This document shows positions 8,904 to 17,147 of a stretch of 47,485 bases of DNA, one piece after another; within the stretch, counting starts at the first letter, position 1; the number at the start of each line of letters is the position of its first letter. Position numbers and translations under genes: made by a program. Origin of the DNA: an uncultured Clostridia bacterium (GTDB taxonomy: Bacteria > Bacillota > Clostridia > Saccharofermentanales > Saccharofermentanaceae); contig CAMYXL010000015.1 of NCBI GenBank assembly GCA_947303255.1, positions 1 through 47,485 of the forward strand, read 5' to 3'. The notes below the pieces were generated by a model that saw nothing but the letters and a program-made list of their open reading frames with translations, ran no database searches and was not told the origin of the DNA.

Positions 8904-9782
8904 TCAGAGTTCGGACGCTATCTCCTCCAGCTTGATCAGCCTGTGGTTCATGCCGGACTTACTTATAGGCGGATCCATGAGGGCTCCAAGCTCCGAGATA
9001 GATAATCCCGGGTTATCGATAAGAACCTGAGCTGCGCTCAAAAGTTCCTTCGGAAGACTGGCACTTTCCTCCGAAGCCAAAAGCTTAGTGAACAGCGCAG
9101 TCCTTCTCGCGCCCGCATCTGCCTGCCTTTTGGCGTTTCCGGAGTCGCAGTTCACTGCGCGGTTGACCTTGCCCTTGATGTCCTTGTCGACACGTATGCT
9201 CTCAAAATCCAGGAATGCCTTATTGGCTCCTATCAGCGCGAAAAAGGTCGATACCGAATCACCGCTCCTGAACCTTATGACCGTAACGTTGTCTCTGACG
9301 GACAAAGACGGCTCTATGTCGTTACTGTGGAGCATCCAGATAATGAGGGATACTGAGTTGCTGTTTTTGACGTGGATCTCGATCCTGTAGCTTTTCTGAG
9401 GGTCGGAACAATAGCCGCAGCAAAGAAACGCCCCTTTCAGGAAGTTGCGTTTGAACTCCATGGAAGATGACAGGTAGTCCGCACTTTTTTCGGAAAAACA
9501 CATGGAAAAATCATCTATGAAGGCCTGCCTGGACTCAGGGGCTACGGATATCTTGACCGTCGACTCCAGCTTTTTGACTTCAGCCTTGTACGACAGGAGC
9601 GACATCAGGTTGAGGATAAACTCGTCAAGTCCCGGCTCCGCTTCCACGGAAGTCGCGAACTTAAGGTCCCTGTCGGGCCTTTCGCAGCAGAATATGCCTG
9701 CCAAAAGCGCCTGCCTCTCGGTAAGTCCCTTTGGGATCTGACGCATTATCTCGGCACGTATGTCCTGACTGAACGAACCCAT
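8904..9782 (-). CDS. whiA: DNA-binding protein WhiA
   Basis: WhiA is a conserved Gram-positive DNA-binding protein linked to cell division and, in actinomycetes, sporulation. The 292 residues match the family length: an N-terminal LAGLIDADG-like domain (SFSQDIRAEIMRQIP, ERQALLAGIFCC, FLKGAFLCCGYCSDP) and a C-terminal helix-turn-helix (LLSAAQVLIDNPGLSISELG, then PISKSGMNHRLIKLEEIA). Its ATG overlaps the rapZ stop by one base (TGATG), so the genes are coupled. In most Bacillota yvcK lies between rapZ and whiA; here it does not. Confidence 0.96.
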   Translation of the reverse strand: MGSFSQDIRAEIMRQIPKGLTERQALLAGIFCCERPDRDLKFATSVEAEPGLDEFILNLMSLLSYKAEVKKLESTVKISVAPESRQAFIDDFSMCFSEKSADYLSSSMEFKRNFLKGAFLCCGYCSDPQKSYRIEIHVKNSNSVSLIIWMLHSNDIEPSLSVRDNVTVIRFRSGDSVSTFFALIGANKAFLDFESIRVDKDIKGKVNRAVNCDSGNAKRQADAGARRTALFTKLLASEESASLPKELLSAAQVLIDNPGLSISELGALMDPPISKSGMNHRLIKLEEIASEL

Positions 9783-10675
9783 CAGCCCTTCTCCTTGGCG
9801 TAGCGCGGATCCTTGTCGAGGTCTCTGTGGTGAAGCCTCGTTTTGTAGCCCTTCCTCATGAGATATTTGTTAAGGCGCTCGGCGATATAAACGGATCTGT
9901 GACGTCCGCCCGTGCAGCCGATGCCGATATGAAGCCTTCCCTTGCCCTCGCGGATATAAAGCGGGATGAGGTAGTTCATGAGTCCGAACTGCTTCTTGAT
10001 ATACTTCTCGGTCTCGTCAAAGCTCTCGAGATAATCGATTACGCCCTGATCCTGACCGCTCATCGGCTTAAGGTCGTCGATGTAGTAAGGATTCGGCAGG
10101 AACCTTACGTCGATCACGTTATCGCAGTCGACAGGAAGTCCGTACTTGAATCCGAAGGACTCGATAAATACCGACATGCCGGTATTCTGGTCGTCCTCGA
10201 TAAGTGCACCCAGCTCCTCGCGGAGTGCAGGAATTGCCATCATGGAAGTGTCGATAACATTCGTCGCGGTACCTCTGATACCTGAAAGGAGCTTTCTTTC
10301 CTGAGCGATAGCCTCCGACAGCGACAGGTCTTTGGCGAGAGGATGCTTACGTCTGGTCTGGCGGTAACGAGATACCAGGACCTGATCGTTCGCCTCGAGG
10401 AATATGATCCTATATGGGCATCCGATCTCCTTCTCGATCTTCTTTTTGGCCTCACCGAAGCCCTTCAAAAGTTCCTTGGATCTGATATCGACCACGAAAG
10501 CCAGTTTCTCGATGCCGTAACCTTCACCGCCCTGACCCTTAAAGAAGGTCTTGGCCAGTTCCGGCAGGATCATTGGCGGGAGATTATCGATACAGAAGAA
10601 TCCCTGATCCTCAAAAAAGTCGCACGCCTGGCTTTTGCCGGCTCCCGACATACCCGTAAGAATGATCAGTTCCAT
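9782..10675 (-). CDS. rapZ: RapZ/YvcJ-family nucleotide-binding protein
   Basis: This P-loop protein is known as RapZ, an RNase adapter, in E. coli and as YvcJ in Bacillus. Its 297 residues contain the Walker A motif GMSGAGKS (8-15), the family segment FFCIDNLPPMILPEL, FLEANDQVLVSRYRQTRRKHPL, and the C-terminal signature IGIGCTGGRHRSVYIAERL near residue 255. In Gram-positives the role is still unclear; YvcJ binds and hydrolyses nucleotides. It starts 12 bases after murB and overlaps whiA by one base, in the conserved hprK-murB-rapZ-whiA order. Confidence 0.96.
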   Translation of the reverse strand: MELIILTGMSGAGKSQACDFFEDQGFFCIDNLPPMILPELAKTFFKGQGGEGYGIEKLAFVVDIRSKELLKGFGEAKKKIEKEIGCPYRIIFLEANDQVLVSRYRQTRRKHPLAKDLSLSEAIAQERKLLSGIRGTATNVIDTSMMAIPALREELGALIEDDQNTGMSVFIESFGFKYGLPVDCDNVIDVRFLPNPYYIDDLKPMSGQDQGVIDYLESFDETEKYIKKQFGLMNYLIPLYIREGKGRLHIGIGCTGGRHRSVYIAERLNKYLMRKGYKTRLHHRDLDKDPRYAKEKG

Positions 10676-10687
10676 AAAAATCCCCCT

Positions 10688-11617
10688 TTAAAAACCGATA
10701 AGTCTGACTTCAGGCTCCAGCTTGACGCCGCAACGCTCTTCGACCTTCTCGATCACATAATTTATTAGTCTGTAGATATCCGTGGCAGTTGCTTTTCCGC
10801 CCACGTTCACGACAAATCCCGCATGCTTCGCGGACACCTGTGCACCGCTGTGGTCAATGGCAAAACCCTTAAGTCCCGCCTGCTCGATCAGCGCGCCCGC
10901 ATAATATCCCTCAGGCCTCTTGAACGTCGATCCCGCGCTCGGCAGATCCAGCGGCTGCGAACTCGTCCTCTTGTTCTTGAGCTCATTTACATAGTTGAGT
11001 ATCTCGGAAAGGTTGCCTCTCTTGAGCGTCGCCATGGCACTCAGCACAATATACCCTTCCTTCTCGAAAATGCTCTTTCGATAACCGAATTCGCATTCCT
11101 CATTGGTAAGCTTCCTGACATTAAGGCTCTTCGGATCGATGTAGGTGACCTCGGTTATGATGTCCTTCATCTCTCTTCCGTAAGCTCCCGCATTCATGAA
11201 GACCGCGCCTCCGACGCTACCCGGGATACCGCAGCAGAACTCCGCTCCCGTAAAGCTCTCATTGGCGATGGTATTTCCGAACGCCGACAGGAGCGCGCCC
11301 GCGCCTGCCTCAATGACCAGATCATCCTCGTCCTTCGAGAAGATCTTGATCTCGGAAAAGCCCTTGCCGATCTTTATTACCAGACCGTCAAAGCCCGCAT
11401 CGGAGAACAGCACATTAGAACCGTTGCCCAATACAACAGTCTTGATCTCCATCTCTCTAGCGGTGAATAACAACTGTTTTAATTCTTCCTCATTAGACGG
11501 CTCTGCAAAAAACTTCGCTTCTCCGCCCGCCTTGAACGTGCAGTATTTCTTCATGCTGACGTTCTCTCTTACCAGACCCTGATAGCCTATAGCGTCTATC
11601 TTCAGTGCCAGATCCAT
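10688..11617 (-). CDS. murB: UDP-N-acetylenolpyruvoylglucosamine reductase
   Basis: MurB reduces UDP-GlcNAc-enolpyruvate to UDP-MurNAc with NADPH and FAD, the second committed step of peptidoglycan precursor synthesis. The 309-residue protein has the FAD-binding pattern VVLGNGSNVLFSDAGFDGLV, then FTGAEFCCGIPGSVGGAVFMNAGAYG, the catalytic serine segment SAGSTFKRPEG, and the C-terminal catalytic glutamate in LEPEVRLIG. Its ATG shares a base with the hprK stop (TAATG). Nothing is unusual. Confidence 0.97.
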   Translation of the reverse strand: MDLALKIDAIGYQGLVRENVSMKKYCTFKAGGEAKFFAEPSNEEELKQLLFTAREMEIKTVVLGNGSNVLFSDAGFDGLVIKIGKGFSEIKIFSKDEDDLVIEAGAGALLSAFGNTIANESFTGAEFCCGIPGSVGGAVFMNAGAYGREMKDIITEVTYIDPKSLNVRKLTNEECEFGYRKSIFEKEGYIVLSAMATLKRGNLSEILNYVNELKNKRTSSQPLDLPSAGSTFKRPEGYYAGALIEQAGLKGFAIDHSGAQVSAKHAGFVVNVGGKATATDIYRLINYVIEKVEERCGVKLEPEVRLIGF

Positions 11618-12543
11618 TAAATATTTCCTCCCGGGAAAACACGTGCAACGAGATCCTGCGCCGCGTTATAACCCATTTTCTTAACACGATAGTTGATGGC
11701 CGCAGCCTCGACGATAATAGCGAGGTTACGTCCCGGTCCTACAGGGATCGTGATCGAAGGAACCTTGATTCCCAGGATATCCGTCGTCTCATCCGTAAGT
11801 CCCAATCTGTCGTATGTCTTATTCTCGTCCCACAGTTCCAGGTTGATAACGAAGTCGATACCTTCCTGCGGCTTAACCGACGATACACCGTAAAGTTCCT
11901 TAACATCCAGGATACCGATACCTCTGATCTCGATAAGGTGTCGGATAACATCAGGCGCACGTCCCACAAGCGTCGTATCCGATACTCGTCTGATCTCAAC
12001 CTGATCATCTGCGATAAGTCTGTGGCCACGCTTAACGATCTCGAGAGCCGTCTCGGATTTACCTACACCGCTCTCACCGAGGATAAGGATACCTTCACCG
12101 TTAACCTCGACCAAAACGCCGTGCATACTGATCCTCGGAGCGAGCTCCAGGTTCAGGAACTTAATGAGCGCACTGTTGAACTGGCTCGTCGCCTGCTCCG
12201 TCCTAAGGATCGGAACATTAAGTTTTTGTGCAGCCTCGATGACCTCGTCATGAGCCTCATGATTTCTGGTCAAGATAAGACACGGTACATTTTTTTCGAA
12301 AAGGGCCTCTATAGCCTTCCTTCTGTTCTGGGAAGTAAGATGCTCAAGGTACGCATGTTCCATGTTTCCCACGACCTGGATACGGTCCGGGCCGAAGTGA
12401 TCATAGTATCCCGCGAGCTGAAGTCCCGGCCTCGTCACGTCGGCAACGCAGATCCTTCTTTGCTCGATGTCGCCTGTATCATAGACGATCTCAAGGTCGA
12501 AATACTTTACTATCTCTGACAGAAAAACACTGGAATACGGCAT
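11617..12543 (-). CDS. hprK: HPr kinase/phosphorylase
   Basis: HprK phosphorylates and dephosphorylates Ser46 of HPr and so sets carbon catabolite repression in Bacillota. The 308-residue protein has the N-terminal domain, then His141 in MHGVLVEV, the Walker A motif GESGVGKS at 156-163, LIADDQVEIRR, and the signature RHLIEIRGIGILDV near 201-214. The ATG at 12543 has a GGGAGGA site. It is the first gene of the hprK-murB-rapZ-whiA operon. Its presence means CcpA/HPr-type carbon control is likely in this organism. Confidence 0.97.
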   Translation of the reverse strand: MPYSSVFLSEIVKYFDLEIVYDTGDIEQRRICVADVTRPGLQLAGYYDHFGPDRIQVVGNMEHAYLEHLTSQNRRKAIEALFEKNVPCLILTRNHEAHDEVIEAAQKLNVPILRTEQATSQFNSALIKFLNLELAPRISMHGVLVEVNGEGILILGESGVGKSETALEIVKRGHRLIADDQVEIRRVSDTTLVGRAPDVIRHLIEIRGIGILDVKELYGVSSVKPQEGIDFVINLELWDENKTYDRLGLTDETTDILGIKVPSITIPVGPGRNLAIIVEAAAINYRVKKMGYNAAQDLVARVFPGGNI

Positions 12544-12578
12544 CTTGATATCCTCCCATTCAGAACCTTAACTCCTTA

Positions 12579-12607
12579 ATTCTATCAAACATAAAAAAGC
12601 CCCGCAA
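12579..12607 (-). promoter_or_regulatory. Possible promoter of the hprK operon
   Basis: TTGCGG (12602-12607) and TAGAAT (12579-12584) are 17 bases apart on the minus strand, about 35 bases before the hprK ATG. The -35 lies inside the terminator hairpin of the upstream gene, an economical but not rare arrangement. Confidence 0.4.
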
Positions 12608-12630
12608 CGCACCAAAGCGCATTACGGGGC
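12592..12630 (-). terminator. Intrinsic terminator of the GH94 gene
   Basis: On the minus strand GCCCCG (12625-12630) pairs with CGGGGC (12599-12604), with further GCGC/GTGC pairing inside and a TTTTTT run immediately after. It lies 20 bases past the stop of the phosphorylase gene and before hprK. Confidence 0.85.
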
Positions 12631-12650
12631 AATTGTAACCTTATTGTTAT

Positions 12651-15590
12651 TTACAGCTCGACCTTAATATCATGCTCTTTTCCATCCTCGAAAACATCGA
12701 TCTTCGTCGAACCGATCTCGTTTCCGTCAACAGTCACCTTAACGCCGTTCTTGGTCCTTCTGAAGCCAACCGGCTTAGTGATCTCGATCTTGTAGATCGC
12801 CTTGCCGTTATTAACGGTAACATTGAGCTTTGTGTCCTCTTTTCTAAGAAGCGGCTCACAGATAAAGTTCTCGGAAGTAAACTCGATACCGAAGCATGAG
12901 AACAGGCAAAGGAGAAGCCATGTTGATGTTCCGGAAAGCGTTGGTCCGATGTTCTCACCTGTCTCACAGTTGTTGTACTGTGTGCAAAGTCTCGGGTTAC
13001 CTGCAGTAAGGAACGGTGACTTAAGTGTTCTGTAAGGAAGGATCCTGTCGATTACCCAGTAAGCTTCATCAAGAAGTCTTTCGGCGAGCTTATCATCCTC
13101 AACTTCCTTAGCAGCCTTGAGCATTGCAGCAGCAGCCATCATATTAGCGTGCTTGAATACACCGCCGTTCTCACGGTCACCGGGATAATACAAAGCAACG
13201 TCGATCTTAGGAGCGATCTTGCTGTACTCAACTGTAGAGCAAAGTCTGAAACCATATGGTGACTTAAGGTACTTATCCATTGAATCGAGCATGCTCGTGA
13301 TCTGAGCCTCAGAAGCGCATCCTGCGAGCACAGACCATGAGAAAGCATTGAGGAAGTAAGAACCCGGAGCATCCTCAACCTGGAGGTTGTCACCTGCAGC
13401 ACCAAGGTACTTAAGTTCAGGCTTGTCTTTTCTGTTGAAGAGAACTCTTGCAAAGAAGTCATTCTTCCATGCGTTCTCGTTAAGATCCTTATAAAGCTTC
13501 TCGCTGATAGCCTTAAGCTCATCAGCATAAGAGTCTCCAAAGTGAGTAAAGAACTTGGTAGCAGCATCAACAGCAACCTTCAAAAGGAAACCGTTCATTA
13601 CAGACTCGGAATACTCAGACTCGAACGGAACTTCACCGTATGCCTTGCCCTTAGCCTTGAGCTGCTCCTTGTATGCCTCGATCTTATCAGCACCGCCGAT
13701 ACAGTCAGGATCGACTCTCAAGCAGTCGTTCCAGTCAGCTCTGTCGATAAGAGGGATTCCGTGGTTACCTACAGAGATCTTTGCACTGTAAGTAATGATA
13801 GCCTTAATGGTATCAAGGATAGAACGTGTGTCACCCTCAGTACCTGCAACAGGAAGCTTCTCTTCAAGGAATGCATAATCGCCTGTAAGGCTTACATATC
13901 TGTCGAGTGCCTGCAAGAGCCACAAAGCATCATCAGACCACCAGCCAGGTTCCTTACCTGTCCAGTAGAAGTTGTGGTTTGCAAAACCTGCTTCGTGAAC
14001 ATTTCCTGCCCACTCGCGGAGGAGCTTTCTTACGAACTCCTGCTGACCCATGCTCTGGAAATAGTACATGGATGCGAAGATGTCCTGGATCTCTCTGAAT
14101 CCGATCTCTCTATAACCCTTCTGTGTCCAGTCGAGTGACCTCGATACAAATGTCTGATAGAAAACCTGGAAAGGAAGGTTGTTATTAACGTAAGCCTCGA
14201 AGTCTTTGTCTTCGTGGCTGATCTTCATGTAGCTTGAATAATCCTTAGTAAATTTGATGAGCTTATCAAGAACAGAAGGAAGTGCTGCTTCATCACTGAA
14301 TCTCTTGATGAGAGCCTCGATCTCTTCCTTGATAGTAATATCATCCTTAAAGTCAGGATTGAGCTTATCGGAAGAAAGGCATGTGAAGTTATCTGCACGG
14401 ACAGTTGCTCCTGCCTTAACCGTAAACGGTGTAGCAAGTGCGAAGAATCCAGGACCCTTTCTGGAAGGTCTGCAGGAAAGATGTGAGATAAACTCAGGAT
14501 TCTCAAGTGAACCGTTACCAACGAGTTCGCTGTACTTAGCGCAGTATTCCTTAGGAAGGATCACCTTGCCGTCCTCGTGAACGAGGAGTGTATTAAATCT
14601 GATATTGCCCTTTGTCCACTTCGGGTTAGGGTTAAAGCTGATTGCTGCGATGTCGTCATTCTCGTCAAAGAATACTTCAGACTGAGCAACAACTGTAGTA
14701 AAGATAACATCCTCACGGAGAGCATGTACTTCACTTGTACCAAACATACCTGTGTATACGATACGGAGGTCTCTGTCCTTGTTTCCGCCGTTCTTGATCT
14801 CGATCATCTGAGCCTCTGTTGCCAAAGGAAGTTTGTCTTCCTGTGGGAGGATGAAGATCGTACGCTTAACTTCAAGACCGTCATTAAGAACGTATGATAT
14901 CTCTGTTCTGTTCTGGGAATGAATTGTCTTAACACTTACGAGGTTATCTGCCTTAGCTCTTCCGGAATAGAAGATCTCCTTGCCGTCCTCAGTCAGATAG
15001 AACTGACGGTTAGCCGGGAAGCCGTTCTCCTCAGGAAGGTAGTCCCAACGTGTAGCAAGAACCTGTGTATCAGCATGAGCTCTGAAGCAGCCTCCTCCGA
15101 GTCTGTCGATGGCACTTTTTGGTGTGCTCTGGAGCGGACGGTCAAAACCGATCCTGTTACCGATAAGAAGGTTCGTATAATAGTGAGGACCCGGAGCCGG
15201 TGTTGAAGGATCAGCGATAAGTTCGCCGTTCTCGTTTAAGATACCGCCCCAAACTGAAGCTTCCTCGATCTTCTCTTTAACTTCAGCTGCAACGTCTGAA
15301 GGAAGTTCGATCTGACCGTCTTCAGTGAAAGCCTTAACCTCTCCGTCGTAATCAAAAAGAATGCTCTTGCCCTTTCCGAAGATATCACCAAGGAAAGAAT
15401 AAAGCTTCTCGTCTTCCAAAAGCACTGATGTGAAAGGAGACTCAAACTTAAGTCCTGAAACACCTATGATCTGACCGTTCAGTCCAACGTACTGACTGCT
15501 GATCTCACCCTTTGCATTAGGAAACTTTTCCTTAAGGAGAATGCCTGCAGGCTTAACTTGTTCTCTTGCTTTTTCACCTCTGATAAGCAT
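12651..15590 (-). CDS. GH94 glycoside phosphorylase (cellobiose/cellodextrin type)
   Basis: GH94 enzymes use phosphate to split beta-glucosides into a sugar 1-phosphate and a shorter sugar, conserving energy in cellulose or beta-glucan breakdown. I chose the ATG at 15590, which has GGGGGTGA six bases upstream, over a GTG nine bases earlier. The 979-residue protein has the N-terminal beta-sandwich, then the (alpha/alpha)6 core with QKGYREIGFREIQDIFAS, VHEAGFANHNFYWTGKEPGWWSDD (two adjoining motifs) and the catalytic-Asp motif DRADWNDCL near residue 618. There is no signal peptide, so it acts inside the cell. The length is closer to cellodextrin phosphorylases (about 1,000) than to cellobiose phosphorylases (about 800), but specificity cannot be fixed from sequence. 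It is a single-gene unit. Confidence 0.92.
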   Translation of the reverse strand: MLIRGEKAREQVKPAGILLKEKFPNAKGEISSQYVGLNGQIIGVSGLKFESPFTSVLLEDEKLYSFLGDIFGKGKSILFDYDGEVKAFTEDGQIELPSDVAAEVKEKIEEASVWGGILNENGELIADPSTPAPGPHYYTNLLIGNRIGFDRPLQSTPKSAIDRLGGGCFRAHADTQVLATRWDYLPEENGFPANRQFYLTEDGKEIFYSGRAKADNLVSVKTIHSQNRTEISYVLNDGLEVKRTIFILPQEDKLPLATEAQMIEIKNGGNKDRDLRIVYTGMFGTSEVHALREDVIFTTVVAQSEVFFDENDDIAAISFNPNPKWTKGNIRFNTLLVHEDGKVILPKEYCAKYSELVGNGSLENPEFISHLSCRPSRKGPGFFALATPFTVKAGATVRADNFTCLSSDKLNPDFKDDITIKEEIEALIKRFSDEAALPSVLDKLIKFTKDYSSYMKISHEDKDFEAYVNNNLPFQVFYQTFVSRSLDWTQKGYREIGFREIQDIFASMYYFQSMGQQEFVRKLLREWAGNVHEAGFANHNFYWTGKEPGWWSDDALWLLQALDRYVSLTGDYAFLEEKLPVAGTEGDTRSILDTIKAIITYSAKISVGNHGIPLIDRADWNDCLRVDPDCIGGADKIEAYKEQLKAKGKAYGEVPFESEYSESVMNGFLLKVAVDAATKFFTHFGDSYADELKAISEKLYKDLNENAWKNDFFARVLFNRKDKPELKYLGAAGDNLQVEDAPGSYFLNAFSWSVLAGCASEAQITSMLDSMDKYLKSPYGFRLCSTVEYSKIAPKIDVALYYPGDRENGGVFKHANMMAAAAMLKAAKEVEDDKLAERLLDEAYWVIDRILPYRTLKSPFLTAGNPRLCTQYNNCETGENIGPTLSGTSTWLLLCLFSCFGIEFTSENFICEPLLRKEDTKLNVTVNNGKAIYKIEITKPVGFRRTKNGVKVTVDGNEIGSTKIDVFEDGKEHDIKVEL

Positions 15591-15643
15591 TGACTTCACC
15601 CCCGTAGTTTTTTACCCAAATATAATAAATCCGCATTAGCGAA

Positions 15644-15689
15644 AAACGTTTCGTGATTTCATTATATAAAGCACAGCTACCACATGCAA
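15644..15689 (-). promoter_or_regulatory. Strong promoter with LacI/CcpA-like palindrome upstream of the GH94 gene
   Basis: On the minus strand TTGCAT (15684-15689) and a perfect TATAAT (15661-15666) are 17 bases apart. About ten bases downstream of the -10, at 15644-15651, is the palindrome AAACGTTT, the centre seen in LacI/GalR/CcpA operators. Its position over the start site suits repression by blocking RNA polymerase. No LacI gene is adjacent. Confidence 0.65.
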
Positions 15690-15786
15690 TAACTAAAATC
15701 TGTTCTTTTCTTCAATTTTCTGTTAATTCAAATGCAATAGGTAGAAGATATCTGTTTTTGCTTGGACCTAATAAGAGTATACAACT

Positions 15787-15810
15787 AAAAAGGCCAAGAT
15801 TCCTTGGCCC
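15787..15810 (-). terminator. Second, backup terminator downstream of the DUF3267 gene
   Basis: GGCCAAG (15792-15798) and CTTGGCC (15803-15809) form a 7-base-pair stem with a four-base loop; on the minus strand a TTTTT run follows. It is the second of two tandem hairpins after the protease-like gene. Confidence 0.6.
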
Positions 15811-15921
15811 AAAATGATTGAATTCTGTTGTTTGGACCAAAAATCCAAGATATATGATTACGGATTTAACTCTTTCTCTTGAAAATTGGTCCATATTCAT
15901 CTCAGCACTCGCTTTGGGCCA

Positions 15922-15963
15922 AAAAAAGTTGGACCAAATTGGTTACTCATAACCAATTGGTCC
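15922..15963 (-). terminator. Main terminator downstream of the DUF3267 gene
   Basis: 13 to 14 bases on each side (15931-15944 with 15951-15963, one bulge) pair around a six-base loop, followed on the minus strand by AAC and then a run of seven T. It lies 28 bases past the stop at 15991 and would end the long secretion transcript. The rest of this gene-free stretch (15,600-15,990) holds the backup hairpin, the GH94 promoter and scattered TTGGACC/TTGGTCC repeats. Confidence 0.75.
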
Positions 15964-15990
15964 CAAAAAGTCTCAATTTTCAGTGGAAGC

Positions 15991-16632
15991 TTAAGCTTCT
16001 TTCTCAAAAGCAATGAGTCCGCAGTCATACGGATGATCAATGAAGACCACGTCTTTTCCCTTGGACTTATATGCCAACAACTTCAGGATAATAAGGATGT
16101 CTCCCGCACCTGCGAGTGTATGGAGTACTCCTACGCCAAAAAGTCCCATGCTTCCGATTATGATCGATACGATCATCACGCAGATTCCCAGAAGGAACAT
16201 CGGCATGAATGTACCGATCAAATAAATCGGTTTCTTAAGCGGACTTGAGCATGTGCAGTAAGGTGTCAGGTACTGAACCACAAATCCGAACCTGATATCC
16301 TTGAGGTGATTCTCAGCACCTATCGACCAGAACAATCCGTGGATCATTTCATGCACGAATATCAGTACCAGGAATAACAACATATATGCTGCAAAGTAGA
16401 GCGGGTGTTTTTGTTTCTCTCCCACTTCAATTCCATGGATCACGAAATATGCTATCGCAGCAGGAACGCACGGGATAGCGGCAATAACTGTTCCCAATAA
16501 GTTCGCCGTGATGATGGAAACAGTTATGTCCTTCCTCTTGTAGCCGGCTTCGAGAAGCTTTTCCTCTTTCTTGAGAAAACTGTCATATCTCTCCTGCTCT
16601 GCCTTGGTAAGTTTTCTATTTGGTTCTGCCAT
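15991..16632 (-). CDS. DUF3267-type membrane zincin-like protein
   Basis: The ATG at 16632 is preferred because GGGG lies nine bases upstream; an ATG at 16677 would overlap the previous gene and has no site. The protein (about 213 residues) has a charged head, four or five membrane segments, and HEMIH inside a hydrophobic stretch (VHEMIHGLFW), an HExxH zinc-binding motif as in DUF3267 and site-2-protease-like membrane peptidases. FGFVVQYLTPYCTCSSPLKK follows the motif. The third ligand is not obvious, perhaps an Asp or His near the C-terminal DHPYDC. Known DUF3267 proteins are poorly characterised. It is the last gene of the run behind the CHAP effectors, so a role in processing or protection is possible but unproven. 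Confidence 0.8.
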   Translation of the reverse strand: MAEPNRKLTKAEQERYDSFLKKEEKLLEAGYKRKDITVSIITANLLGTVIAAIPCVPAAIAYFVIHGIEVGEKQKHPLYFAAYMLLFLVLIFVHEMIHGLFWSIGAENHLKDIRFGFVVQYLTPYCTCSSPLKKPIYLIGTFMPMFLLGICVMIVSIIIGSMGLFGVGVLHTLAGAGDILIILKLLAYKSKGKDVVFIDHPYDCGLIAFEKEA

Positions 16633-16657
16633 TTCATTTATCCCCATATGAGCTTTA

Positions 16658-17128
16658 TCAGAAAAGATCGACCTCATCAGCGATCCTGATAAGCTTAACG
16701 GAATCTCCCTGCTTTACCTCATTTTCAGGATTAATTACAAAGCTTAAGTCCTGGTCCTCGAGGCCCTTGATCTTGTAGCCCTTGTCTGTCTTTGTGATGA
16801 TCTCGCCCATATAGAAATCATAGTCGCCCTTCTTCATTGCCTTACGCATTGAGAAGATCCTGTAGACCGCATAGATCGGGAATATCAGGAGCAGGATATA
16901 AACGATGACCATCTTGACGCTATAGATAACAAAATGCAGGAAAGTAACAAGAAGTGCCACGATTCCGATCGCTACTATAAGCAAAGCGATCGATCCCAAA
17001 AGCATCAGTACATTTGACTTATTTGTTTTCGAAAACAATTTCTTCTTAGTCTCTTCCTCTACCTCTACCTTCCTGATTGCGCCGCCTTCTTCGGCTTCCT
17101 TGATTGCCCATTTGATGTCTCTTGCCAT
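16658..17128 (-). CDS. Small membrane protein with cytoplasmic tail, unknown function
   Basis: The 156-residue protein has a charged head of about 35 residues, two adjoining membrane segments (about 38-62 and 68-90), a basic stretch (SMRKAMKKGD) and a soluble tail of about 55 residues with short beta strands (GYKIKGLEDQDLSFVI, GDSVKLIRI), which might be a small barrel of the NfeD or SH3 type. It starts 20 bases after the lipoprotein gene and its end overlaps the upstream part of the DUF3267 frame. No family is recognised. Together with the lipoprotein and DUF3267 genes it forms a three-gene membrane group behind the CHAP effectors. Confidence 0.7.
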   Translation of the reverse strand: MARDIKWAIKEAEEGGAIRKVEVEEETKKKLFSKTNKSNVLMLLGSIALLIVAIGIVALLVTFLHFVIYSVKMVIVYILLLIFPIYAVYRIFSMRKAMKKGDYDFYMGEIITKTDKGYKIKGLEDQDLSFVINPENEVKQGDSVKLIRIADEVDLF

Positions 17129-17147
17129 AATAATTTTCTGCCCTTTC

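Noticed and set aside
15712..15900. 62-codon minus-strand frame in the spacer
   Set aside because: No ribosome site, unusual composition, and it runs through a terminator hairpin and inverted repeats.
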